Positions 1-11,321 of a stretch of DNA of 64,000 nt are shown in pieces; positions within the stretch are counted from its first letter, which is position 1, and every line of letters starts with the position of its first letter. Under the pieces are notes generated by a model, which worked only from the letters and a program-made list of their open reading frames with translations, was not told the origin of the DNA and did not search any database. Source of the DNA: Kwoniella dejecticola CBS 10117 (lineage: Eukaryota; Basidiomycota; Tremellomycetes; Tremellales; Cryptococcaceae); assembly GCF_000512565.2 (NCBI RefSeq), contig NC_089302.1, forward strand, positions 1,860,001 through 1,924,000, in the 5' to 3' direction. Made by a program: the position numbers and the translations under genes.

Positions 1-446
1 TTTTGAGCTTCGTCTCGCTCGTGTCAATTATATTTCATTTTGTATATTCCCTGACTTGCTTTAGGATTGAGACTATCTATTTGTATTCAGATGCACTCGA
101 GTATGCTCACGCTCAGTGTCCAATACAGGCCACCTTCCAGTCCAAGTTCAATCTTAGATATTCTGGAAATTGTATTGCGTAACGTGCTAGATCAGACTCA
201 GAGGGTACAGAAATACATGTGGTGTCATTGTTATTGTTGTTGTTGTTCCTACCAAGGCTGTCACAAGGTGTGTTATTCTTTATTTGTATCTGTGTTTGCG
301 GATGCGGAAATTTCTAATGATACACGAAATTGCAAAGCGCATTACTTATTATTGTTTGTGCGAGGCAGCGAGGCCTGGATCCATTTCCGAAAACCTCCTC
401 AATTGCCTGCGTCTTCCTAACAGGTAGAACTGGATAGCTCAAAAGC
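1..446. other. 3' flank of EGT1, no gene seen
   Basis: This is the window edge downstream of the EGT1 stop codon. It contains a short TTG-rich stretch around 225-250 and AT-rich sequence consistent with 3' UTR. The reading frames present are short and show no recognisable protein. A neighbouring gene may begin or end beyond the left edge, but nothing here supports one. Confidence 0.5.
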
Positions 447-3400
447 TCAAACATCATAAGCCACTCGTCCGCCGATGAAGGAAAACTTGTAGTTTGATTG
501 ATACCAATTCCTGAACGATTTCCTACCCGCGATCGAAGGGATAGTGACGAATGAGCCTCCGAGCTGCGGTTGGTCATACATCGTGCGTTAGCTGCAATTC
601 TTGGTTTTGGATACGATTAGGATCTCTCAAGGTCGAACGACATAAGCGCTCGCGTGATTCGAGGGAGAGAGAAGTGAATTCTGACTCACAACGACGAAAT
701 GTTTCCCATCGAAGAAATCTTGAGAATACCCAGGATAGATGACAGAGGGCACAAAGTCCTCGCCTAATCCTCCGAAAGGCGTGTCGGTCCATTCCCATAC
801 TCCACCATTATGTCCGTAAATCTTCTTTCCGGCATTATCGATCGACGTGTTTGTTGGTCTGCATTCAATATCAAGCATCAGACATCAGCTGACGTTCCAA
901 TCGTCCAGTAGGACGCCCTCGTCACGTCAGGGTACAGAGAATGATGGAGACGGGAACTCACGGGGTAGGATGCCAATTCTTGATTCCCGTATTAACTCCT
1001 TCGCCAACCGTTCTCGGACCATCTTGACTTTCCCAGAGGAACCTCAATTCTTCTTCAGTCGGTAATCTACCGCCTTTCCATCTGGCGTATTCCTCTATCT
1101 CAAGTTTGGACGCCATCAAAGGCCATTGGGCAGCCACATTGAAAGGCAAAGCACCATATAGTGACCTGATCTGCCACTCATCTGATCCGCTGACCTGTAG
1201 CCAAGAAGCAGGTGCACTGTCTTTGTTGAGAGCAGCATATCTGCCGGTGGATTGAAGGTACGTTAGATAGTCTTGGTTGGTGATGGTCAATGAATCGATC
1301 TTGAACGGCTTGACCCGTTTGATGGTATTGGGATGTTCGTTGTCCCAACCAAACTCATGGTTCTCCCACGTATCGGCTGTGGTATGATCCGCATCTTCGC
1401 TTTCCAGGTCCCTATGACCAAGCTCGATTTGTCCCCCTTCAAAGGCTAAGACTCGATTCTCCTGCTTGTTGGCATTCCATTGTCGAGCAAGGATGTCCCA
1501 TTGAGGCGTCGAGACTGCTGTAGGCGGTCGAGTGAGATCCGACTGCGCGAGCATGTAAAGCAACGTCTCGGCGTGCATAGCTTCGTGTTCGTACGTCATG
1601 AAGAGCACTCTTCCTGTATGCCTGGTAAATTGCTTTTGATTCGTGGAGGTCGAGAGGGAATCGTATATCCCTTTCAGGCGGAGTCGGACTCTATCTCTGA
1701 AAGACAGGATTTCGGATAAAGAAGGCCAATCTTCCTCTGACATCGGTACTTCCGAGTGATCCTATAACCCGCTTCGTATCAGCACCTCGCGCTCATTTCA
1801 TATTGTGGTAAGACAAAACTCACATGGCATTTCGTCGGATCATCTACGTCCGGATCAATACCCCTCTCGAAGATAGTCTTGAAGTACTCAGGCTCGGTGT
1901 GGGATCCCTTTGTCAACCTAGTCAAGTGTATATCCAAGAACGTGGGTATATGGCCAAGGTAAAACAGGCAGATATGTCGCAGATCGATCGGTTTCTTGTG
2001 CAACATCTCTTTGGGGATCATCTGTAGGGTGATATGATCCCAGAATTTCCACAAATCCAACCAATCATTCCATTTCGGAACACCTGCCGCTCTTTCTACC
2101 TGATCCTGCTTGTTGGCACCGTTTTTTACCTTTTCCACAGCCATTTTGTTCTCTGTTTTTGTTAACGAAGCTGAGAGGCGGTCGGGGAAGATGACTTGCG
2201 GTCTCTCGAGTAACCACAATCTGTATTCTGAATCAGGGGCTTTCCAGCTGTTCACAACTCGTAGATCGGCTTGTGAGAACAGGTTCAGAGCTTCTGAGAC
2301 GGAATACTAGATTACACAGTGACAGCAAAAACAATCAGCCCTTCTTCGTTTTCCATTTCTGACAAAGCTCTATCCAACGCCTGGAAGTCCGGAATGCGGG
2401 AATTGATAAGGCACAAACAAGTTCAGGGAAACGGATAGCCCGGCGGATGATCGGTGACGTCGTTCCGATCGCTTGTGAGCACTGTAATGTAAACTCACCT
2501 TGTAACTCCATTCGATGTTTAGCAATTCGCCTTTGGCCAGCGTGATATCCTCATTTGTGGTAGGTAGATGGATTGTCTGCTCGTCGAGAGATCGGAAGTA
2601 TGCTTCATGTCGACCTGTCCACAGCGACGGCAATAGTCAGTTTCAGGTTGTTCGATCAGGGACACAGCATCCTTTGACCCTTATCAGAGGTCTGAACAGA
2701 TCTTTCCCGCCCTGGAGATGCAGCCACACTTAAGGTGGTATAAAGCTCACCAAGGACTTCGTTATACCGTCCGACAAATTTGACTTGATTACTTGCATCC
2801 AAACCCAATTCATTCTTGACCACATCCCAACCATGTTCCTCGAATCGCTTTGTATAGCCCGCCGGATCATTGTAAGCAATCTCAACCTTCCTCTTGCCTT
2901 CGTTTCCTTGAGGCGGTCTGCCATCCAGACCCAGCAGAAGTGTATCTCCCGCTTTGAGCGGAAGGGACTCAAGGAATGGTGCTGCGGATTCTCTATCGAA
3001 GTTACCCAATGATGAACCCAAGAATACCATATGAAGTGGTCTGGTCTTGGTTTCTTCCTTGGTTCGAGTAGTGTGCAGGAAGGAGTTTTGCACCTTCTTG
3101 GGATCTTGATGTTGCACATACGCAGGATTGGACTCCAACTCAGACGAGAGCGGAGACCAAGTTCCACTGTCATTGTCGTTATCATCGTTGGAAGTGCTCC
3201 TGCAGCTAGGTTGAGAATCGGTGATTTCACTAGGCAACATCGAGATTTCGCTTTGCGGAGTGATGATCTTGATTGATTCGGGCGAAAGTAATGGGCTATC
3301 TTCTTTCGGTTCAATTTCTTCCCCCTTGGAAAGGATAGGAATAGGTAAAGCACCGGTCTGGTTGATAATCCTTTCGTTCTCAAGGGAAGAAACGGACAAG

Positions 3401-4766
3401 TCTTCCAATCCCAGCTCATCCGTCTTGTCTTTGCTAGCAGACATTTCTTGGCCGAGTGAAGACAGTTTACCTTGTCTGATCAATTCGAGACCCGCATCGT
3501 AATCGCCGTGGAGACCAATACAGGATACCTTGCCTCTGAGCTGGTCGCCAAAGCCTTCTTCCATTTCGCCTAGGACTCGACGCAGCTCAGGCTCGGATAG
3601 GTCCAATGGGTGATACGTGATGGGTGCTGAGCCATCTGCCGAAGGGGTCATCGACGAGGATAAAGCGAGTAGGAGATGAGCGGTCTTCCGTAGTGCACTG
3701 TGATGATCAAACAGTGTTAGTTTAGCGCAAAACTCTCCCCGCCCGAATCTTCCTCCATTAGGTTAGGTGGACCGAGAAAACAGAACCAAGAACACAAAAA
3801 ACTACAGCACTTGGGATTCCCAAATGGTCCCCCACTTTAGTACTGACCGAGCGACATCCAGCTTAATTGCGCAGATCTGACGGGATGCGATGGTTTCTGG
3901 ATTCTGTGGCCGTAGATGGGGATGGGAGGGGGAGAGAGCAGGGGTGAGGAAGGGGGAGGGGGCCAGGGGGGCAGGGGGAGACTAAGCTCATGGGCGAGAG
4001 TGGTGTTCAAGTTTGAGGTCGGTCGGAATCGACTTGCCCTGCACCAAGTTCTACAACATCCCATCCTTGACCATGGGCCTGACCAGACTTGAGATCCCTC
4101 TCTCTCGATCCCTCCTTTCCCGCTAATCCCTCTTCGCCATTGACTCCATTATTGTACTTGCCCAGAGCCACATCTCCCCATTTAGCAGGTTTCCACGGTC
4201 TGTCCGGTATTTCATCTTGGTTTCTTCCCTGTTCGTCCTCTTTAGGCGTTCTTCTGTGTCTTTTCGCGATGCCTCCTCCAACGGGAAATCCCATCGATTG
4301 AGCGATCTCTTCTCCGTGCTCTTTCAATAGGTGGAGTTCATCGGGAAATGGGTAATATTCAGGTGCGGAAGAAGTGATCTTGTCGTATAGCCTGATCCGT
4401 CCGTATCAAGCGACAAAGTCATCAGCATCAACATACGATCTTGCCCCATATTTATCTGGATTGACAATGGTCTTCATCGATTTGATTTACATCGATTTGA
4501 GGGGACTAAAGAACGACCGAACAGGAGAGATCCGAAACCCACCTCAATCCCTCTTCATCATACAGTACAAGCGTCGGTACACTCCTCTTATATCCCCACG
4601 CTCTATCTTCCTCTCCTTCTCCGGGATACTGAATCTCCTTCGTCCCTTTCAGGGCCAGCTCGATCTGTTCTCGTATCGAGGGGGAAGGGGTGTTCGAGCC
4701 ATCATTATTACCAGCTGCTGGTAATGTATATATAGTGGCCGAAGTCGACGACGACGATGAAGACAT
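447..4766 (-). CDS. EGT1: Ergothioneine synthase Egt1 (methyltransferase + sulfoxide synthase fusion)
   Basis: Eight exons (4766-4543, 4391-4038, 3697-2751, 2614-2499, 2306-1824, 1761-962, 858-690, 563-447) give 1069 residues. Egt1 makes hercynine from histidine using SAM, then joins it to cysteine with O2 and Fe(II) to give the sulfoxide precursor of ergothioneine, a cytosolic antioxidant. The N-terminal half is an EgtD-type histidine methyltransferase: VVELGAG is the SAM loop and FLGSSLGNF is a second family motif, separated by a long acidic low-complexity insert. Next comes a DinB-type region (GHIPTFLDIHLTRL), then an FGE-sulfatase/EgtB domain with the iron-ligand motif HEAMHAE near residue 765 and the C-terminal GHNGGVWEWT and LGGSF. 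The ATG at 4766 is the first in frame. Intron 2 has a GC donor (GCAAGT). The length and domain order match fungal Egt1. Confidence 0.95.
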
Positions 4767-5725
4767 GTTGTTCAAGTCGGTTATATTTATATGTATACAC
4801 AGTACAGCTTTATCTTATCTCCGACTTAGTAAGTGACTTTAGTTGCAAAATATAAGGTATACAACGATGGCGTGATTGATAGAGATAAAGATAAGATTCA
4901 GTCAGACAGACACTGGCCCCAGTGGATGTTTAACTTATACTCAATCAGTAAGCAATCGAAGCGTTTACATCTCAGCTCACGTTCATGCCCTGCAACGACC
5001 CAGATGACTAGTCGACTCAACCTCCCTCGGAATCTCCTGATTCATGCATATGGCTCACACTGCATCCCTTGAATTGCTGAATCAGCTGAACAGCTGAACA
5101 AGAGGGTAGTGACGTTGTATGACTTCATCCGGTCGATAATAGGTGTAATCTACCCGGTGATCCCATTCCACCGTTCCGACGCCGAATTACCGCATGTGAT
5201 ATGCACAAGTTGACATAATCTCGGATCTATTACCTTAGCGCGATCCTGCGATCCTGCAATGCGATAATCAGAAGAATACCGCTCGATCGGATCACTTCCA
5301 TTGCTAATTTTATGAAACGCCTGAAACGCAGCAACGCAGATGCTCGGGAATACATAACAAACATACATCAACGTAAAGAAAGCTGTACATCAGATGACCA
5401 AGATCAGATTACAAAGGGACCCCAAAAATCGACACTACCACTTGAGCCTAGAATACGACATACGTGTGTGTTCGTTTTACATAAACATAAACAACCACCA
5501 AAACAAGCCTGCGTTCATCGTTTATCATTCAGTTGCGTTAGTATCAAACGTTCTATCGCCGGACTGATCAGATTGATCTGATTGGTAATCAATTCCTATC
5601 CCAAACCGTTGGTCGATCGGGACCTACGTATATCCTAAAATGCCATAACACGTTCATTTGCTTTCTGAGATCTACCATGCAGACCGAGGTGAATAGGTAA
5701 TACGCCCGGAGATGCTGGTTGTCTA
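4767..5725. other. Intergenic: EGT1 promoter and 3' flank of the repeat-motif gene
   Basis: About 960 bp separate the EGT1 start from the stop of the next minus-strand gene. The reading frames here are short, lack splice-consistent continuations and show no known domain. The sequence near EGT1 is AT-rich and includes several GATA tetramers around 4800-4900. I see no gene. Confidence 0.5.
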
Positions 5726-7811
5726 TTAAGGGGTCGAGGAAACCGCTTTACCATTGTTGGTGCCCAGGCCGGCCCTCAACAAGCTCGCTTTCGTAGGTCT
5801 TGGTCCGACACCCGGGGACTTGGGTGTCTTGGATAAAGCAGACGAAGGCATTGGAGCTTTTGGCGTAACGGGTCCAGTCATCCTGCGTTGGATCGTCGGT
5901 GTTGAAGCGGAAGTCTGCAATGTTTGTCTTGCTGTTGTCGCCTTGTTGTCGGCTTTCGACGTAGTGTTGGGTGTGCGTAATATCGCTGTCCTGTTCAAGC
6001 TGGGCATCTAGGTAAATCACATCAGCTCGAAGTGATTAATTAGTGGGAGTCGCGATGCAGGCTGACCAGACTCACTATACTTGGCTTTCCCAGACTCTTG
6101 ACATTTACACCTACTGAATCCCTCTTCGCACCAGATGAGAGATTATCGACATCACTGACTTTCAGTGCTGATACTGTCCTGCTCAACGAATGACTTGTGG
6201 AAGGCCTTGATCGCGGACGAGCCGAGATAGCTGAGACTGGTGATTTGAGAGAAGAGAAGGACCAAATAGATTTCGAGCTGTTTGTGCGCAGCATAGAAGT
6301 CTTGTTTGGTCGAGGGGTCTATTGAAGCATGTTAGCCAAATCATAGCAAGGACTGAGCGTTCGGGAGAGAAGACTAACGATAAGAGGTTTACCAGGCATC
6401 ACACTAAACGTCTTTCTTCTTTCTTCTCTTTCCTTTCTACCCCTCTCCTTATTCTCCTTCGCTACCTGCTCCATCAATTCCTTCGCCTCACGCTCAGCTT
6501 GTATTTTCTCATAATCTCTATATCCATTATTGCCCTTCTCTCCAGCAGCCCTCAACGCGGACGTCTTATTCTGCTTCACAGCTACTTCAGGCTCATTCAA
6601 CGAAATCACCCCGAATCCTAGTGTCTTCCGTCTTTCCCCTCTTAGCAATCTCCCCTGCTCCTTGTTCTTCATTGCAGTTCGTTCCTTCATCTTTTGCGCT
6701 TCTTTCTCAGCTTCGATCGCTCCATAATCCCTGTATCCCGCATTACCTTTCTCTCCCGCCGCTCGCATCGCCGAAGTCTTATTCTGCTTCACCTCCACCA
6801 CGGGCTTATCGAAGCAGGTCAGTCCTGCTCCTATAGTTTTTCTTCGCTCAGCTCTTTCCTGCTTCGCCTTCTCCTTATTTTCCAGAGCGATCGCTTCTTT
6901 AACCTTCTGAGCGGCTTTCTCCTGCTGAAGCTTCTCGTAATCCCTATATCCTGCATTTCCTTTCTCGCCTGCAGCTCGCAAGGCAGATGTACGATTTTGT
7001 CGTGGCATTATTGCTGGAGCATTGAGACGGGATATAGATGGTACAGATCTTGCCCTTTGATGTATGAGTCTGAGTCCTCTGGGCTCTGAAATGCCGTTGG
7101 GTGCTTTGACAGAAGCTGATGAGGGTGTATCTGTCTTCAAGCGAAGTTGGGATGCCTTGGTAGGTCGCGGGGTGATACTCGGCGAAGCGAGGGAAGGTAC
7201 CGTCTACCCACGAGGAACGACAATCAGTCAGCCATGTGAATGAAGTGAACTAGCGCAGAGATGCGATGGGTGATACACTACATGACGCAAGAGGGACTCA
7301 CAATACCTAGACCAACCCTCTTGTATCCTGGCGTGTGTTTGAGTGTCTCAGCGTCTCCTTCAACATTTCGTTTCGGCTTCACTTCGTCCCACTTCAGACC
7401 CGCTCGCAAGGCAGACGACTTGGTCATACGCGGTCCAGTGCCAGCTTTAAAGGTCGGTGCGGGTTGAGCTTTGAATGGCAGATGGGTGCCTGTCAGAGCA
7501 GACACAGATTGTTTATGTGCTAGATCACTTAAAATGGGATCTTTCTTGACATCACTAGAAGTGAGCGAAGTTGTATCGTGCACAATAACCTCTAGGTTCG
7601 ATGAAGAGGGAGAGACAGGTTCGAGTGTCTCTTCGATATCTTCACCTTCGCATGCGTCTTGGTAATCGTAGTTGTATGTCGCCTGAGGGGGATGTTCGAA
7701 AGCGGGTGTTTCAAGCAACGGAGTAGGGGGCGAGAAGGAGTTCATGTATGTTGATTGCGGAGTCGCAGACGGCGCTGCGGAGCCGCCTTCGGATGTAGCG
7801 TATGGTGTCAT
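5726..7811 (-). CDS. Uncharacterised protein with eight short KTSALR-type motifs and three 70-residue repeats
   Basis: Four exons (7811-7302, 7203-6379, 6318-6076, 6007-5726) give 619 residues. I do not recognise the family. A short motif, roughly [T/N][K/R]x[S/A]xLR, recurs eight times. Three copies head near-identical modules of about 70 residues (about 238-308, 309-379, 380-445). Each module opens with a segment like QNKTSALRAAGEKGN, continues into GYRDYE, then a charged helix rich in Lys and Glu, and ends in ERRKT. The remaining copies (for example TKSSALRAG, TKASQLR, NKTSMLR, NRTAILR, TKASLLRAG) lie in Ser/Thr/Pro-rich disordered sequence. Each of the last two exons begins just before a motif copy. 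The ATG at 7811 is the first in frame. The likely role is a scaffold with repeated docking peptides, but that is inference only. Confidence 0.8.
6379..7002 (-). repeat. Three tandem ~210-nt coding modules
   Basis: In the second exon of the preceding gene, three consecutive modules of about 70 codons share the pattern KTSALRAAGEKGN, GYRDY, a Lys/Glu-rich helix and ERRKT. Approximate spans are 7002-6790, 6789-6577 and 6576-6379. They are similar at protein level but clearly diverged at DNA level, so this is an old duplication kept by selection rather than a recent satellite. Confidence 0.85.
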
Positions 7812-8543
7812 TGTCAAAGCAGTGGCGAAGCAGGAGAGACCGGGGGAGTTGCAGAGTAAGAAGAGATCGACAGTCCTTTAATTGGGGACACAGTGGAGCT
7901 TTTGATGCGATGAAAGAGAATATCAGTATGTATCAGGGAAATATCGTCTCTGTCATTCAGCCTTCCAGGTTGTTTGGTGTCTTGAACGATGCAGTTCAAC
8001 AGATTGTTCGTTGGTCGTGATGTTTGGAATGGTATCCAAGTGATCAATTCAACCTAGTACAAAGGATCATTTGCCGGTATTGAAGGAAGATCGTCTTTTA
8101 TCGGGACCACTTTGGGTAGTGTAGAGAAAGCGAATGTGAGAATGGAAATAGAGATTGAGATTGAGATGATGACTGGGATATGTAGGAAGAAGGGCACCGA
8201 ATGGATTTGCCTCTGTGTTGATTGTTGATTGACATGCAGATATGTGATTGTTCTTTCTGGTGATCCGTGTGTCAAATCACTACCATAGAAGGATGACGGG
8301 TGAAACATGTAAACAAACCAATCGTAAAATCAAAATCAGGCACGGGGGTGATCGAACATAGCGCATGCTTACTACTGTACATCAATACCTCATTAGATCG
8401 CGTAGACATGACCGACAGCAGTGTGAATTAATGCATACAAAAGCGACATGATGAGACATGGATGTACATATGCAGCACTCATGGGGCAGCATCATAGCTT
8501 GCGGACCACCTTGCTGAAGCACCAATCAAGCAAGTAACCTACA
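7812..8543. other. Intergenic: promoter of the repeat-motif gene
   Basis: Between the repeat-motif gene and the PRI2 stop. One 84-codon minus-strand frame (8308-8054) begins with ATG but has no family resemblance and no splice-linked exons. I do not call it a gene. Confidence 0.45.
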
Positions 8544-10751
8544 CTACGGATCAACCATCATCTCATCCGAATCCTCCTTCTTCTTGATCTTGTCAATCAC
8601 CTCTCTGTCGTAACAAGCCACGCAACATCAGCTCAGTTCGATCTCATACCAAGTCAATCCATACCTCACATCTCATGTCACGATAGTCGTAATTGAGAGA
8701 AGAAAAAGCTCACCGCTCAAGTTCCCTACTCTTATCTGCCCACTTGTTCGGATGAGCCACACTCTCCCCTTCTCCAAGCCCATCTCCCTTTTTGATCGCA
8801 TGCGTCAACTCGAAGACACGCGTACACGCTACATGATAATGTGTCGCTTTGACCGAGTCCAATATATCTCTCATCTCCGGGCTAGTCCTATCTATCTGCG
8901 GGTATGTATTGGCCAAGAAGGAAGCTAAGTTTTCAGGGGAGAAGTGTCTGAAGGGGCATCCGTGAGAGTCTTGTGTTCCAGGTTGATTCTGCGTCAAGAT
9001 TTGTTGGCAACTGTAAAGACACGATAGAATGTATTGTCAGCTTATATGCACGTACAATTGTAGAGTTTCATAAACGTCGAAAATCCCCACTTACCTCTTC
9101 GGAGGATAATTCGTCCTCTTTCCTTCTTGGCCATAAGAGTGTCGGATATTGTACTTGTACTCTTTGTTGAATTTATCGTCGCTCATCGTGGCACCGTACA
9201 TCCTTCGCCAGAAGACAACAGCTTCGTCAAGCGGAAGGCCGACTCCCTGCACCGACACATCGGAATCAGCGGTGGTCAGGCACGTTCCAATCCCGCCAGA
9301 TCATGGTGTGAGAGCCAAATTCAACAGAGACCAGTAGTCGCAATCCGACACCCACCTTCAAGAATAAACCCAATTGCAATCTCCCGAAATGCTTCAGATG
9401 ATGATCCCTCTTCAGCCTATCATACAGATTCCTCATACACGGCGGGAAATGTTTCCGCGCGACATCATCTACCATCTCAGCCGTCACCACGCCCTGTGCT
9501 GCCTCCGAGTCGGAGGATTGATAATCCGAGGAGGCGACTCCGGAGAGGAACGATGATGCGAGGTGATCTATAACTGGGCCCAATCGGTCGTCTTCATCCA
9601 ATCGAGGTAGGTTCTTCGCAGTGAGCTGGAAACGACTCGATCAAAATAAGCGACAGATGAACACCATTTCAGATAGTAGCACGGACCCGACTCACCTCCA
9701 AAGCCTTTTCCAACCTACTAGCGAACGCTTGTAATACCAAGGAAATCTGCAGACTTTGCGGGACGTAGGCCATACCTGCGCGTATGAACACCCTGCGCGG
9801 TCCTACCAGATCGGGTACAGTAAACCAGGGTACCTATGAGCGCTCAAATGGTGGTCAGCCTAGATTAGATTCTCCTTCCTTCACCCGATATGATCTGCGT
9901 TGTGTATGAGATTGCAGTTGAATTTGACTCACTTTGAACCAACTCTCACTTCGGAACGCTTCATCCTTCTTCTCCCACATACAGTTCCTCAACTCCTTCT
10001 CATACCTCATTTTCTCGTTCTCATCTACCACTTGCCAGTCAAACTCTAACGATCGGAGGAATTGCGCTCGTTCATTAACGTCATCCGTCTCGAAGCGGTT
10101 CTTGAATAGTGCCAATTCCGATCGGACAAATCGAGCTCTCAGATCGGGACTATGTGCATGACCTCTCTATCAGTAAACCGTAACTCTCTCATCATTCAGT
10201 CTCTCAACAGAGTATCAAATCGACCTTGTCTCGTCGGACACCCACTTACCTTCTACAGAAACTCAGCCTAAGTACCCAATGTCCGATCTCATCCCTCCGT
10301 CTCTCTTCATCCAAATTAACATTCCGCGCCGTATTGCTACTTAGCAGTAAATGCTGCTTGGTATAATTCGTTATCGACGATTGTAGCTGAGCGAAAGGTA
10401 ATGAACGGTGCGTTAACGACTCGATCTGAGACAAGACCCTCAGACGAGCAATAGCAAAAGTCTCGAATTCTTCCAGCGTTATATCCAGCGTTGGCGGTCG
10501 CTCGTAGCTATAACAAAGACCAGTCAATGTAGTTACTAAGACAGCTTTCGTGCAGACCGGAAGGAACTTTTGACGTGAGACTCAAGACTTGAAAGGGGAA
10601 CCACTCACAAATTCAGCCTATATGGATACCGCGAACTCGGTCCTCCGCTCCCACTATTCCCAACGCCCGATTGACGCTTGTTGAGCTTCACTTCCAAGGC
10701 GGGATTGGTGGAGGAAGAAGGGATATTATGGCGCGTGGATGGGCGGAACAT
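8544..10751 (-). CDS. PRI2: DNA primase large subunit Pri2 (Fe-S)
   Basis: Eight exons (10751-10609, 10507-10250, 10149-9933, 9833-9696, 9625-9356, 9246-9095, 9010-8714, 8604-8544) give 511 residues, the usual Pri2 size. Pri2 is the regulatory subunit of the primase-polymerase alpha complex. It positions the catalytic subunit and the RNA primer for start of synthesis on both DNA strands. The C-terminal domain carries the four cysteines that bind a 4Fe-4S cluster: in FPPC (about 315), KSC (about 394), HGCPFRH (about 411) and ACTRVFE (about 455). The conserved stretch RDHHLKHFGRLQLGLFLK is intact. The first exon codes for a short Ser/Arg-rich leader. The start is the first in-frame ATG. No odd features. 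Confidence 0.96.
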
Positions 10752-11321
10752 CTCGCTTTCGATCGATCTGTTGTCGGAGTCGTCGTCGTTGCTGGCAGCC
10801 GCGCACTTAGAACTGAAGCGGGGATGATTGATTGGGATGTAGAGAGGAGGAAATAGTCGCTTGACTTGAGTGAGATTCAATGCTGTCTGTCCACTTTGAT
10901 TCTTGCACTCTTGCACGCGTCGTGATCAAAAGTCAGAGTGAACATGAGCCAAAAGGGCTGAAATCGAAACGCGTCCGGGGTTTCCTTCTATCGCGTTCAC
11001 TTCAATTGGTTGACTCACTGTACGGTGATCATGGCGGACACTTCCGCCTGCTTATCCCCTGCCATGATTAGTGCAAGACAAGCTATGACAAGCTATGACA
11101 AGCTATGACAGCTACGACAGCTACGACAGCTACGACAGCTATGTATATGCTCTTATCAGGACACTGTGATGACTGGGACTACCGAGTAAGTGGACATGTG
11201 AACAAATGCTAAATGATCAATATTCTCTGAATTCCAAATTCCGTCCTCGCTTAACTTTGATCTATATCTACAACTTGTCTTGTGCCAGAGATGCGTCCTT
11301 CCTCCCCTCATCCCCGATCTC
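10752..11321. other. Intergenic with a short tandem repeat
   Basis: The PRI2 promoter side joins the 3' flank of the mitochondrial carrier gene. Apart from the tandem repeat at 11078-11143 I see no gene or RNA. Confidence 0.5.
11078..11143. repeat. Short tandem repeat, 10-nt units changing to 9-nt units
   Basis: Three head-to-tail copies of ACAAGCTATG are followed by three copies of ACAGCTACG and one ACAGCTATG. The second block looks like the first after loss of one A and a T-to-C change, so it records stepwise slippage. It is intergenic. Confidence 0.95.

Noticed and set aside
8054..8308. 84-codon minus-strand frame with a hydrophobic stretch
   Set aside because: No family resemblance, no exons joining it, and an Ile/Ser run that arises from a simple (GAGATT)n-like sequence. 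Likely chance.
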